Below, one piece after another: positions 23,435-35,996 of a stretch of 64,000 nt of DNA; within the stretch, counting starts at the first letter, position 1; each line of letters begins with the position of its first letter. This stretch comes from Megalonaias nervosa (taxonomy: Eukaryota > Mollusca > Bivalvia > Unionida > Unionidae): positions 62,001 through 126,000 of the forward strand of contig JAECUM010004932.1 of the NCBI GenBank assembly GCA_016617855.1. The letters are read 5' to 3'. The notes beneath the pieces are model-generated. The model did no database searches, was not told the DNA's origin, and saw only the letters and a list, made by a program, of their open reading frames with translations. A program made the translations under genes and the position numbers.

Positions 23435-23660
23435 GTAAGTGTAAAACAGTATCAGTAAGTAATAAATGTGACAAACACAGAATTTCTCATCCAGTCATTT
23501 CCTTGAGATCACTCCAACTAGATATAATACAAAACTAATAATAAGCCAATGTCAAAAAACAAGGAGAGAATCAAGAAGTAAAAATATCATGTAATTACAT
23601 TCATAAGAGAGTCAGTGATTTTCAAATTTTCATGCCCTGCTGTACCTACATAGAGTGTAT

Positions 23661-23870
23661 GTGTTAGCTCTGTAGGGTGTATATGGTGTTAGCTCTGAAG
23701 GGTGTATATGGTGTTAGCTCTGGAGGGTGTATATGGTGTTAGCTCTGGAGGGTGTATATGGTGTTAGCTCTGGAGGGTGTATATGGTGTTAGCTCTGGAG
23801 GGTGTATATGGTGTTAGCTCTGGAGGGTGTATATGGTGTTAGCTCTGGAGGGTGTATATTGTGTTACCTC
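23661..23870. repeat. Near-perfect 25-bp minisatellite
   Basis: GTGTTAGCTCTGGAGGGTGT plus ATATG repeats every 25 bases for eight full units and part of a ninth. The first two units differ by one base (CTGTAGG, CTGAAGG) and the last ends in ATATT. The high identity suggests recent expansion. It lies 227 bases downstream of the exon at 23213-23434. Confidence 0.97.
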
Positions 23871-24049
23871 TCCATCTTTCATTGTCATGTTGCATTCCTA
23901 ACAAATGGAATTTCTGCTCGATACTTTTGAAGGAACTAATGGACTGAACTCAATTATGGTATGATGCTTTACATTAAAAAGACTTAGGTCATGTGCAGAA
24001 TTTACCATTGTTTATATAAGTGAGCTCATGGTATGGCCCTGCATTTATT

Positions 24050-26235
24050 GTGCATCATCAATCGAATGTTGTCTGTTGACCATCTATCAACACATGCTTA
24101 TGAACAGTCCAGAGAGTTCATTTCTGAACAGATTTTGATCACACTAGGTAAATAGACATTTATCTTCAGTATCTCAGCTGGGTTCAGTTATGAGTGACAT
24201 CCATACATATTAATAATTTAAAAGTAATATTGGATCTGATTATTACCTGAGCTTATTTTATTTTGAAGGATTTATCTTGCTATAGTTTTGTGTAATTCAT
24301 TGTTTAGTTCACTTGGTCATAAGGCCAACTGAGATTATGATATGGTCCTGTGCCTCTCACACATCATTTGTTGTCTGTCATGTGTCTGTAGACATTTTCT
24401 TGTTACCATTCAGATTTCTAATCTAGTTTCAGTCAGACTTGGAATACATGTTTACATCATCAAAATCAATGCATACACATGAGGTGAGTACCAGATTGGC
24501 TAACCTTGTTACCACTCAAATTGATATATTTCTGATTTTGTTCAAACTTGGAGTATATGTTTATATCATTAAGATCTCAGATGAGTTTGATAATAAGTGA
24601 GATCCATGAAAATATTACATCTCATCTTGTAACAACTGTGAAAGCAATATTTTTGCTTTGATTTGGATCAAACTTGGAATATAGGATCTCATACAAGTTT
24701 AATGATGAGCAAGATCCACATATACTTATCAAATGATCTTTCTGATTCATGAAGCTTGTTATCTCTCTGGAAGCCATATTTCTGATCCAGAAACTATACT
24801 GGCTTCATTTCTGAACAGATTCTGATCACTCTTGGCGAACATGTTAATATCATTGTGATCTGAGATGAGTTCAGTTATGAATGACATTCATATATGATTC
24901 ATTATTCAGTCATTTATGTATATGATTGACTGTGGTTGTGAACACTCTAGAGCTTTCATAGCACTTGGTGTAAAGGTTTATATCATTAAGATCTCATATT
25001 AGTTCAGTTTTGGGCAACATCCATGCATATTAATGAGGTGATCTTGCATGTGATTGGTAGAGCTTGTTACTACCCACTACCCTAGATGTGCAGTTTCTTA
25101 CAAAACTTTTCTTCAGACTTGGTGTGTAAGCTATGTCATAAAAATATATGACATGTTTTATAATTGGCAAGATCCATGAATATCAGTGAGGTGTTCTGCA
25201 TGTGATTGGCTGAGCTTCTTAAAATCTGAAACAATTTTGATTACACATGGTATATAGGCTTATATTATGAAAATCTTTGATGAATTTGAGTAGGAGCAAC
25301 ATAAAAGTGTATTAATGACATGATTTTGCATCAGATCAGCATTTATGACATTTTATAATGAGCAAGATTTAGGCATATCTCTGAGTTGTTCTTGCATGTG
25401 ATTGACTGACCTTGTTAGAACTTTGGAACTTTAATTTCTGAACAGATTTTCATCATACTGAGCATATAAGTTATATCATCAAGATCTGTTACATCTATTC
25501 ATAATATTAGGTAACTTTGCATCTGATTTGAAAAGCTTGTTGCCACTCTTGTACCCATATTTCTGATCAGATTTTGATCAAGCTTGGTAGGTATGTAACC
25601 TTATATAATGAAGATCTGAAAAATAAGCAGAATCTAGCTTTGTAATGAGGTGATCTTGCATCTGACTGGCCAAGCTTGTAACCATTCTAGAATAAAATGT
25701 ATTTTCTTTTACAAGAATGTTATCAAACTTGATATATTTGCATATATAATTAATATTTTGGATAACGTGATCTGTTTATGGAGGAAAGCCAGTAATTTAT
25801 ATTAATATGGTAATTTGATTAATTTACTTTTTAGCACTTGAAGGGCAAAGTTTTTAATGAGGTATCAGTCATATCTGGGATGTAAACTTCACATCCTCAG
25901 AATCTGACAGGGGTGAGATTATGAGCAATTGTGTATGTGTTATTGCAGTTATCCAGCATCTAATTGACAGAGCTTTGCACTCTAGAGGCTTCATTTCTGA
26001 ACAGATGTTATCAAACATGACATACAGTCTTGAATCATTAAGATCTCGGACAAGTTTTATAATTTGCAAGATCTACACATATTAATGAGATCATCTTGGA
26101 GCTTATTACCACTTTATATGCCATATTTCTGATAAGATTTTGATATTTTGAATAAACTAAAAATGTCATTAAGGTCTCAGGTGAGTTCAATAATGGATAG
26201 CATCCACACCAGAGATTACAAAATGACAAGGTTCA
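24050..26235. repeat. Degenerate satellite field, about 190-240-bp unit
   Basis: The same phrases recur in order roughly ten times: TTTCTGAACAGATTTTGATC, AAACTTGGTATATAGG-like, TATATCATTAAGATCTCA, GATCCACATATATTAATGAG-like, and GGTGATCTTGCATGTGATTG with AGCTTGTTACCACTCT. The units are diverged and the unit length varies. There is no coding capacity. Confidence 0.85.
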
Positions 26236-26744
26236 CTGGTCATGTTCAGATGAACAGCTGAAATGACCAGTTGCCAACACAAAATGTCAGATATTGGTCA
26301 TAAGATGTCCATAATTATTTCATACAGTTGTTTTGTAATTATGTTTTCCATACTTTTTAAACACCCTACATTCACTAACCATAAGAAAGTGCAGTGTGAA
26401 AGCCTATCTCCTAATCTCTAGACATTGTAAAATCAGGAATTGAAGAACTGTACCCAGGACATATTTTTTTGTGATGACACACTTACATTCTACAGCCACC
26501 ACTGACACACTTTGTTCTCATGCTGAATAATATAATACATACACACAACAAAAAAATAATCCAGAGAAACATCACATTCAACAGTGGCTGAATAATGGTT
26601 ATTCGCAATGCAGGGGTTCCTCCAGTGATGTTACGAAGGCTCAAGTCACGGAAACTACCAAAGTTGTACATGATCTATGGGGAATATCTTGATGTTTACA
26701 ATGGAACTTACATATCTTGTTAACTGTCAATCACATTGAGTCAT

Positions 26745-26960
26745 AATTTTCTGACATTTTATAAATCATCTTACTGAATAATTTAGAGGTATTTGATATG
26801 GGGTTCTTGAGTTGTTAGTTGTCGAGATCTTACCCCAGATAATCAGACCCACCCACTTTCATTCCAGTACATTCACTATATTATTATGATGTGATTTTAA
26901 AGGCAACTTGATAGTGACTACACTTCAGCTAAATTTGGTTGTCTTGGATTATCATTTCAG
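26745..26960. repeat. Direct duplication, copy 1
   Basis: About 215 bases (TTTAGAGGTATTTGATATGG, CTTGAGTTGTTAGTTG, CAGACCCACCCACTTTC, AAAGGCAACTTGATAGTGAC, ...GGATTATCATTT) that recur almost unchanged at 27832-28048. The hairpin minisatellite begins where this copy ends. Confidence 0.9.
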
Positions 26961-27312
26961 CTCAAGTAGAATTGGTGCTAGGCTGATCCCAGCTCAATGT
27001 AAAAGACTGATTCCCAATCGGTGCTAGGCTGATCCCAGCATTACAATGTATTCTGGGCTGATCCCAGATCAAGTAGAATTGGTGCTAGGCTGATCCCAGC
27101 TCAAGTAAAATCTGTTCTGGGCTGATCCCAGCATACAAGTATATTCTGGGCTGATCCCATCTTCAAGTAAATCTATGCTAGGCTGATCCTAGCTCAAGGA
27201 CAATTGGTGCTAGGCTGATCCCAACATTAAAGTATAATCTGGGCTGATCCCAGCTTCCGTGGACTGTGCTGGGTTGATCCCAGCATTCAAGTGTATTCTG
27301 GGCTGATCCCAG
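26961..27312. repeat. Minisatellite of short hairpins (CTRGGCTGATCCCAG)
   Basis: Eleven copies of a 15-base core, CTRGGCTGATCCCAG, are spaced about 30 bases apart by short AT-rich spacers such as CTCAAGTAGAATTGG. In the CTGGG form the core is an inverted repeat with five-base arms (CTGGG/CCCAG) around CTGAT. CTAGG and CTGGG forms mix along the array. The core is better conserved than the spacers. Confidence 0.95.
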
Positions 27313-27831
27313 TCCATAAGAAAAGTTTGATGTAGAGACTAAAAATTCATTGTCTGTACCTTTGAAAAGCCAGAGAAGTGAAACTCTACATTCATTGTCT
27401 GTACCTTTGAAAAACCAGAGAAGTGACTGGTCACATGGTACTCTATATGATGATGCAATGTTACGTAAGATTATCTAATTTGGTTGGCTCTTTGAATTCT
27501 GCTGCCAATGCCAGCCAATAGGAATAGTTCTGCTCATGCCCCCCCCCCCAATGATTTTTCAACAAGCCCCATGAAGACAGCAAGAGGTTAATAACAGTCT
27601 CTTGCATAACTCCCAGGTCTGCCTCTCAGTTTCAAGGTACATGTACAACACCCCTATCCAAGTATTAGCCATTGACTAAGCCTTATAACTGACATTACAT
27701 CATTTTACCACACCACCAGTCCTCCCTCAATGGTCATTATCAGACAAACCCCATTGCAACACTAGCAATGTGTAGCTACAATAACTCAAGATCATCAAGT
27801 TGTGCATAAACTAATATTTAATAAATTATCA
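27313..27831 (+). other. Intron sequence between duplicated blocks
   Basis: Contains a short tandem duplication at about 27345-27425 (ATTCATTGTCTGTACCTTTG, CCAGAGAAGTGA twice) and a (C)10 run at about 27539. No gene is seen. Confidence 0.6.
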
Positions 27832-28048
27832 TTTTCTGATATTTTATAAATCATCATACTGAATAATTTAGAGGTATTTGATATGGGGTTCTTGAGTTGT
27901 TAGTTGTTGAGATCTTACCCCAGGTAATCAGACCCACCCACTTTTTCATTCCAGAACATTCACTCTGTTATTATTATTATGTGATTTTAAAGGCAACTTG
28001 ATAGTGACTACATCTCAGCTAAATTTGGTTGTTTTGGATTATCATTTA
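27832..28048. repeat. Direct duplication, copy 2
   Basis: Second copy of 26745-26960. The differences are a few substitutions and short insertions (for example TTTTTC for TTTC, and an extra TTA). It lacks the hairpin minisatellite. Confidence 0.9.
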
Positions 28049-29690
28049 GTGCAGTTATATCCCCAGGGTGTTGGGCCCCCTGCAGACTGAGAGATGTAGG
28101 ATAGGCCCTATGTGCACTCCCGCATGTCGTAAGAAGTGACTAGTGATGGAGCCAACCTGTATGCCCAGGATGCATTCCATAATGATATTCCAGCTGAGCA
28201 GGTTCTGGACTTCTTAAAAAAGTGCAATTTTTTATATCAAAATTGAAATTGTATTTTAAAGATTTTACCTTTTTGTTTTATTGGACTTTTTTGGGATTCC
28301 TAAATTTACTTGCACTGTATAGCCAGGATTGTGCTGATGTGCCATTTAACTTTACCCATACATAGTCATTGTTGGACACACCATTTTTTTCATTTCTTTA
28401 ACCAAATTTCATGACAACTTGATAGTGTTAGGGCATTGGCTAAGTTGTTGTTTATCAGCATTCTACATCAGCTTTTAGCACAGTTATTGACTCAGGATGT
28501 CAGACCCCCACACTTTCATTTCTGCACAATTACTGTTATTTAATAATTGGACATCACCATATTAGGTATACAGCTTGATGAGATGTTGGGAGAATTCAGT
28601 TGATTGCATTGTCTGTCATTTAACAGTTACAGTCCCACATTATCAGACCTACTCACCAATGAATCCCACATTGGATTTCAAACAAATTTAGTAGGCAGTT
28701 TGACATGGATGAGATTTCAGTCGAGTTTTATCGTAAATTCTTCCCATGTTCAGAATGCAATATAGCAATTATGGCCTCATAACTCCCATCATAATGTATC
28801 TTATTGGATTTCAACCATTTTGAGGTGTAATTAAGTTTATGTTGATGATGCTTTGGCCAAATTTAATTTTTGGTTTTCAGATTGCTTCTTCATTCACCAG
28901 AGTTACAGTCCTTGATTTTTGGATCCACCCTGTTTTGTTTCCACATGCTGATGCCTTTAATTTTTTTATTGGATTTCAATAAAATGTTATATGCAGTTTT
29001 ATAATGATATAACTTCAATGAAATGTTATTATCAGCTTTCTGCATTATTTATTGCAGTGATGGCTGCAGAATATTGGACCCACATATTTTGTTTCAACAC
29101 AGTAACTCTCTTAATCATGGGTTTATTTTAAGCAAATTTTGTATACAGCTTTATAATGTAAAGTCCTTGCTACACTGAGTTGGTAGTATTCAGCATCATC
29201 TAGTATATGATAGTGTCATATTTTTACAAATGTACCTTAGCTTGTTTACTATATCTCCATTGTCAGAAAGCTCTTTCCTTTATAAAACTTTCGTTTCCAG
29301 CAAGAAGAAGGGGGGATCAGTTCCTGGAACATTTGCTTGTTATAATTTTTTTCTCGACCGTAGCAATAATTAATTATTGAGGTTTCAAAAATAGTATGTC
29401 AAACTTAATTTATATCCCAAAAGTTTAAAGCAAGTGTTTATGTAATGTTTCATATGATTTCAACTAAATTTAGTGAAAATCAGTGTAGTACAAATCAGAA
29501 GTTACTACACAGGAAACTCTTAATTTGCTTTTTCTAGATATGCCATTGTCAGAAGAATAACCATGGTTTATAAATGTAATGTTTTTATGCACCATACATG
29601 GAAACAGAGTTACATTTTTATGTGCAGTTAAGTTTAAATTGGCTCAGTGATTATTACTCAAATAATTAATTGTAGATAAAATTCTTTTAG
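28049..29690 (+). other. Intron with diverged repeats of the same family
   Basis: Phrases such as GGATTTCAA-CAAATTTAGT, CAGCTTTATAATG and TTATTGCAGTGATGG recur about five times at loose spacing to about 29170. They are distant relatives of the 26745 block and of sequence at 39380-39780. No gene is seen. The intron ends in TTCTTTTAG. Confidence 0.55.
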
Positions 29691-29884
29691 ACACTTGCGG
29701 TTCTTGGATTACACCTGCTTATTGAGCAGCTCAGTCCTCCAGATCCAAATTACCTGAACAATGCAGACAGTCGTCTTGAATGGCTGCGAAAGATTTGCAA
29801 CTATCGGCCTGTTATAGAAAAAGGACTTGCTCTTTACTCCTCAGCCAGTGGAACTAGAGTGGATCAAGCTGTTGTAAATGCAAA
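29691..29884 (+). CDS. RNF213: RNF213-like exon (pre-RING region)
   Basis: Acceptor ATTCTTTTAG|ACA, donor GCAAA|GTAGGT. The exon has 64 codons plus 2 bases. It contains TLAVLGLHLLIEQLSPPDPN, SRLEWLRKICNYRPVIEKG and VDQAVVNAK. The phase fits both sides. It is a helical segment with conserved W-L and P-x-I/V positions. Confidence is supported by open frame, strong splice sites and the continuing phase chain. Confidence 0.9.
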
Positions 29885-31259
29885 GTAGGTACATACTTGT
29901 GTCATACTTGTGTTGTTTAGCACAATTTGTAGTACTCCTCTTATAGGGATGGTTGTTACATGGGGTTTCTGCTGAAATATTTCCTACTTTTTGTAGTTGG
30001 TACTAATTGAAAATGCTGCTAATGTGACCTCCCAAAATTTGAAAAATCATTTAACCATCATTTGCACAGGTCATGATAAACCCTTGATAAAGGTGGGAAA
30101 AACCTTTGAAAACTCAATAAATTGCATTCACATCCCTTTAAAAACCCATGATATCACTAATATTTTACTTATTATTAAGTAATTAAATTTTAATTATTTA
30201 AATATTTTGTGGGCAAATTGGGTATTATTATTCTAAATTCTTTATTTTAGTGCTCATTACAGATACCTCTGGTATTATCCCTTGTCTTATGGCCAGACTT
30301 TGATACATTTTTGACTCTGATTTCCAAAAACATAGTTAGGTGTCAGAGTTAGTAAACCAGTCAGTGCAAATGGCGAATAAACCATGGTGAATGTTAACTC
30401 CAATGTCTGCATCGTCAGGCAGAAATGCATGCTCAATCACAAAGGTCTCAGCTCAAGTCTTTAGCTGTACAGGTTTGTAAGCATAATAAAACAAATAGGT
30501 ATGAATCGATTGTTATATAGCCCAGTTTATGGATATATCTGAAGAATAACCTGAATGATGCCACTTAAATAACTTTGTTTTCCCCAGAAATATTAATTAT
30601 AGATCAACCAAGTTTAGCATGTGGGCATATCTTGATATTGCCTGAGCCAAGTTCAGAGATTTTATGTCCATGAGGCTCAGATAAAAGGCCATGACAAAGG
30701 ATTTGTAGTGAACATGATTAACCCTGGTAGTGCTGTGTCATTTTGCTTGACCTTGAAGCCAGTGCTGATTTGTTTCTAACTGTCTTCATACAGTGCAAAT
30801 AGTACATGAGAATATTCGAATGTACACTTGGCAACTTAAGTGTTAACTTATTATTCAAAATCTGTTTTAAAGTAATCAAATACACTTACCACCTTTAGTA
30901 GTGCAAGCTTATATAGAACAGCTGGGATTGCAGACTAAAATAAAACTGAATATTTTTTAAAATTATAACCCGTATTTACTTTGTCTCTCTCTGTTGACCC
31001 CTCCTGCGTATCATGAATTTTCTTACCATTTGATAAAATTTGATGGACTTTTTTAATTTAAGCCAAATTTGTCTTAGGTCAGATTTCATTTTCAACCTTT
31101 TCCTTCACAATCTGATTGAATTATGGCTATTTCTCATGTTTGTTTGGACTTAAGTTTTCCCATGCATCTTGAACCAAGATATCTTCAATTATACCAAATT
31201 TCCTGGGGCATAAGGAACAGTTTTAGTTGCATGTATTTATGATCTATATGCATTTACAG
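29885..31259 (+). other. Intron without recognised genes
   Basis: AT-rich, with nothing that I can name. It ends in CATTTACAG. Confidence 0.6.
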
Positions 31260-31368
31260 ACAGATGTGGACAAGAATAACAGTGGTGAAACTGTGCATTG
31301 AACATTTGATGATGTCAGATAAAGAAGACAAGAAACATGGACTTAAAAATGTCATGCCTCTCTGGGTG
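31260..31368 (+). CDS. RNF213: RNF213-like exon (pre-RING region)
   Basis: Acceptor TTTACAG|A, donor GTG|GTGAGT. It completes a Lys codon and then reads QMWTRITVVKLCIEHLMMSD, ending KNVMPLWV in phase 0. The open stretch is short but bounded by good sites in the right phase. Confidence 0.86.
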
Positions 31369-31555
31369 GTGAGTTACTAATCTTTATGATAGTAGTTGTT
31401 AATTAGTATTGCACAGAGTGTCTTCAAGATAATTTCAAATGTAATCAAACACTTAACAAGTTAACCTTTTGACAGTGCTCTGTCTGCTTATTAACCTATC
31501 AACATCTATGAAATTCAACATTATCTTTTAAAAGTTTGCATACAAACTAACAATA

Positions 31556-33050
31556 ATAATAATAACAATAATAATGACTTTATTTAAAGAGGGTAATACA
31601 ATTAGCTAAGAACTAATCTACTTTGAGGCCCTCATACAAAGGAATTTATTTTATTTTAGCTGCATCTCTGAAGCCACTGGATATATTGGGTTTGGAAGAA
31701 GGAAGTAGAGTGGGCATTTCTAATCTCAACTGGAATACTATTCCAAAGTTCCAGAGTATTGGAAACTTTTTTTTAAATAATTTTTTATTTGGTTTAGGAA
31801 TTTTATACAGTTTGGTAGACATGGATCGCAGGTGGGGAGTATTACCAGGTAGCCTGTACTGGAAAAGTGATTGTAAATGTTCAGGAGCACTATTATTGGA
31901 TATCCTGTACATTAATTTGGCTTTTCTCACATGGATTCGGTCTTTAATAAGTAATATTTTTAAATTACCAGCTACATTTTTCTTGCTTTCTTGCTGGATT
32001 GATATTAGCCCAAATGCTCTCTTTTGAAGATGTGCCAGCTTTGCTATGTTTTTATCATTGAATTACCCCGTACTGTATTATAGGGTGGTATGTAACTGTT
32101 ATAAAATAGTTTTCTATGCCTTTCAGAGAGTAAATGTCTTATCCTAATCCTACTGAGAAGCCATAAACTTGAATTGACTTGTTTACTGATAGGTTTGATA
32201 TGTTCAGTCCTTGATAGGTTATTATCTACCAAAACACCAAGTAGTCTGTCATGACAGACCATTTGCAAATTTTTTATCCTTCCATGTCAGACATAGTTCA
32301 TCACTATCAAGATTTGTCCTTTTTTGCTGTGATGAGATAAGTAATATTTTAGTTTTGCCAGTATTGACCACCATGCCATTGCATGTGCACCAGTTGTCCA
32401 GTTTGTTTAGGGCATTCTGTAAAGAAATTTTGAGTTCATGCTTTGTGTTTTGGATGTCTGACAATGTTGTGTCATCTGCATAGAGATCTGTAGATGATAT
32501 TGAGTCCCTTAGTAAAAGTGGTAGGTCATTAATAAATGATATAAATAGTAATGGACCTAGAAGTGAGCCTTGTGGTACTCAATATCTAATTGTTCCATGT
32601 TCAGACAGAAAATTATTTATATAAACATGTTGTGTTCTCTCACTTAAGTATGAAGTCAACCATCTAACTGTGCTTTCATCACATTGGTAGATTTTCAGTT
32701 TCTTCAAAAGGATTTCATGATCCACCATGTCAAAAGCTTTCCTGAAATTTACAAGTACAGATCCTGTTATTCTGCCTTGGTCAAGTGCTTGAAGCCATTT
32801 ATCAGTTAGGGAGATCAAGATAGTCTCACATGAATGTTTCTGTCTATAGCCTGATTGATTAAGGTGTAACAGCAAGTGTTTGGTTAAATATGACATGAAT
32901 GAGTCATGGACATGTTTTTCAATCAGTTTTGACAAGTTTGGTAATAATGCTTTTTGGTATATAGTGAAATTCAGCAGAAATAAGACAGAAATTAGCAAAG
33001 TTATAAGAATGTAAATTTGGACCTGTTGTTTAGCAAAACTGACCAAGGTG
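31556..33050 (-). mobile_element. LINE (non-LTR retrotransposon), minus strand, with TTA-repeat tail
   Basis: Several minus-strand frames make up a 5'-truncated reverse transcriptase with later parts. At 33046-32579 I read LNQSGYRQKHSCETILISL and then NFRKAFDMVDHEILLKKL (motif A, with N-F-R for D-x-x). At 32464-32249 come LDNWCTCNGMVVNTGKTKIL, and at 32268-32044 LGVLVDNNLSRTEHI with VNSSLWLLSRIRI. The 3' end reads AATAAAGTCA followed by (TTA)n, the usual tail style of CR1/jockey-type elements. Frame changes between pieces and the missing 5' part make it inactive. Confidence 0.9.
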
Positions 33051-33534
33051 CCTGTGAGTTGAATCTATTTTACAGTTTTAAAGCTTAGACAAAGAGCAGA
33101 GAAACATGCAATAACAGAAGGGTGCACAGGTGACTGACAACCTGGTTGGTCAGATGCATGTGGATAACTGATAAACCATAGCTGATTGACAGTTGTCAGT
33201 ATGTGAGCTTGGTTAATAGCTACAAAGTAAAACAGTTTAAAACAAGGTTACAGTACTCAACTGTAATTCAGTGGATAAATATTTATATGTATGTGAAATG
33301 TGCAGAAAAGTTGTAAGTATTTCTAAAAAAGTATACTGTACTCTGCATGTGGGTTATTTTTTAAGGTTACTTCCATTTATGAGAAAGTACGAAAATAAAG
33401 CAGTGTTGGTAATTTTCAAAACTACATTTGGGGAGGAATTGAGTTAATTCATTTGGTACAGACATCCTTGCTTATAGAGTCATAATATCAGGATGTAACT
33501 GACTAAGGAAGGCCATTATTTGGAGATTGCTTTT

Positions 33535-33678
33535 ACCTCGCAAATACAGCCCTATCTGATACTACGTTTAGCTAAAGGGAGCTAAAAGTTGTCTGCTGAC
33601 CTATTTGGCTGTCAAGCAGAGTGATTTCCCCTTACATATAAGACTTGGTGGCACAGTGTAAGAATATCCCAGTTATTA
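33535..33678 (+). repeat. Left inverted terminal repeat of the DIRS element
   Basis: It pairs with 36566-36709, matching over the whole 144 bases with scattered substitutions and short gaps. Shared blocks include TTTAGCTAAAGGGAG, AAAAGTTGTCTGC and AAGAATATCCCAGTTATTA. Confidence 0.93.
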
Positions 33679-33889
33679 CTTCTGCTCATGCCAAGAAGAA
33701 CGCAGTCATCATGAGAGACCTTGCAAAAGCCAGAAGCTATATGGAAGATATAACACTACAAGTGTGAGGAGTGTTTCACTTCTAAGGAAAGTATACTCCA
33801 TCTATATTTCCAACTTTTTCTTTCTTTCTATCATGACAAAGTTCTTCCTTTACAAGTTGCCACACTTTGTGTCGCCACACACTTAGGTA

Positions 33890-34560
33890 CTTGCACATGT
33901 AGCCCGAGTGATTTCACAGTGAGTTCGTGCTACGTTTAATTTATACGTGCAAGTCTCTAGTGTTAAGATAACTCCTACATATGTGTAATTCCTTTACAAA
34001 TGAGTACATATCGGCAAGTTTGTATCCAAGGCTTTCATAGCCTCCAGGCACCTACTTGAATGTATTTACTTGTACAGGCAATCTCTGGGCCTTTTTCCTT
34101 ACAAGTATTGCCTCAATGGATTCTGTCACAACTACTGTGTATGTGAAGGGATTTTTTGTGTAATGTAGACACTCTGATGCATTTCTGTATTTCTTCCATT
34201 CTGGTTGGACAAGTACAGGTCAGCGCTTTATCCATGGCTTCTTCAGTTACCTCCTGCACATGTATGTTTCTATAGGCGACTCTTGAGTTATGTTTAAATC
34301 ATATTTATCGAGCACTTAGTCGCTTGCACACGTAGCCTATGTGACTTCATAAGTTAGGATCGGGCTAGATGTCTTTATGCTCTGAAGAACTCCTTGTATA
34401 TATATAACTCCTTTCTTGTATATAAAAGTGAGTTCATTTACCATGGTATTTTTAGCCTTGGAATACAATGCTTCACTGATTCCACCTGTACAGGCCACCC
34501 TTGACCTTACCTACAGACAAGCAATGTAATTAAAATCGTCTGCTATCATGTTTTCCAGGT
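33890..34560. repeat. Two diverged direct repeats in the DIRS leader
   Basis: The block starting CACTTAGGTACTTGCACATG at about 33880 recurs at about 34313 as CACTTAGTCGCTTGCACACG. The same order follows: GTAGCC, GTGACTTCA, AACTCCT, GTGAGTTCAT-like, and TGTACAGGC. Spacing is about 430 bases. Its role is unknown. Confidence 0.65.
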
Positions 34561-35996
34561 AGCCATAATTTCGTATAGTTATGCGCCCACATGATATTCA
34601 AACATCACATGTGTAGGCACACAGGCTTATAAACAAGTGATATTGTCATTAGATTTTACCTGTATGCTTCCTGGCTTTATTAGACTTATCAATTTCTGGG
34701 TCACCCTTGTAATATTTTAGCTCTGCACAGGCATTGCATTCTAAGACAGGTACAGGGCTACAGCTTTATTCGTTTTGCTCTGTTTTGTCATACAGATTAG
34801 AACTATGGGTAAAGTGCAAACAACATACAGTTCAGACTGAAGACATCACCATTCTGCGCGCTGATTTTTCCCCCATGTGAATCTTTATGGGAACAAGGAA
34901 GATAATTCAACTTACCCTTTGGCCACAAAGCGCCAGACATTGACATGCTCAGAAAGAGCTCCGCAACCCAAGTCACCGCCACAGGACTTGTCATTTTTGG
35001 AACTCCCCCTACCTTGCCTCTCACCTCAACAGATGTCACTTCACAATTTCTCTACACTCTGCCACGAGAAGAACCTCTTTACTCAATGACTGTATTGAAG
35101 TCATGGTTTCTAATTCAGGGCAATCTACAAGTTTAAGTGAGCGACAGACCTTGTCCCTTTTCATTAGGTAAGTTTCATACGTTACAGGGGACCATAGTTT
35201 CACTCCACACAACCAAGATGATGCTGCTTGTTCTACCAATACCATCATCTATTTTACCCTACTTGAGGTAATGGGAAGCTTCTGCCTTCTTAACCTCCAT
35301 TGAGGATGTTTTTCCACCCCTGGAGCTTTGTCCTCCAACTCCACCTCCATCAAGAACATGCACCAGCATGCCAGCTTCGATTGATCTTACAACAAACAGA
35401 AACTTCTGACTTAGGTTACATTCGCAGTCTGGGAGAGTTACGTACTTCCTGGCCTGCCTTCATCATCAGTTTGTCAGCGGTTCTAACATTTGTACTTCCA
35501 CCAGCTTTGCATTTGGAACTCCAGCATTGACAGTGGTCGTGATGCATTGGGGTTGGCATAGCCACACTCCATACCTAGGGAACAGATGGCCTTTATAAGA
35601 CACTGCACAGTTAGTGAGCAAAATCATTACCGTGACTTCATTGTTGGACTTTTATTCTCTCTGGCTATCTTCCATCCAATGGAACATGGCTTATCTTCTC
35701 CCACTCAGAATATGTCATGGCATGCATGTGAGTCAGTCTCAAGCTACGAGCATGGCCTTTATCCTCTACCTTATGTTTATCATCCTGATGGATGAAGTAC
35801 GCTAACAAGCCATCAAGGAGACACATTTCCCTCCCTTCTGCAACCACAACGTTGATACAGGGATAGTACAGGGAATCAACAAAAGGACCCTCATCGGGCA
35901 TGAACCTCTGAAAGCCATCTTATTGAAGTTCTAACAATTGCATACCATGTGGATATAGCACCATGAGGGTCTGTCATTCATTCCACATCTTTTTTC

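Noticed and set aside
23661..23870. CRISPR-like regular repeats
   Set aside because: Contiguous 25-base units with no spacers, in a eukaryotic intron. It is a minisatellite.
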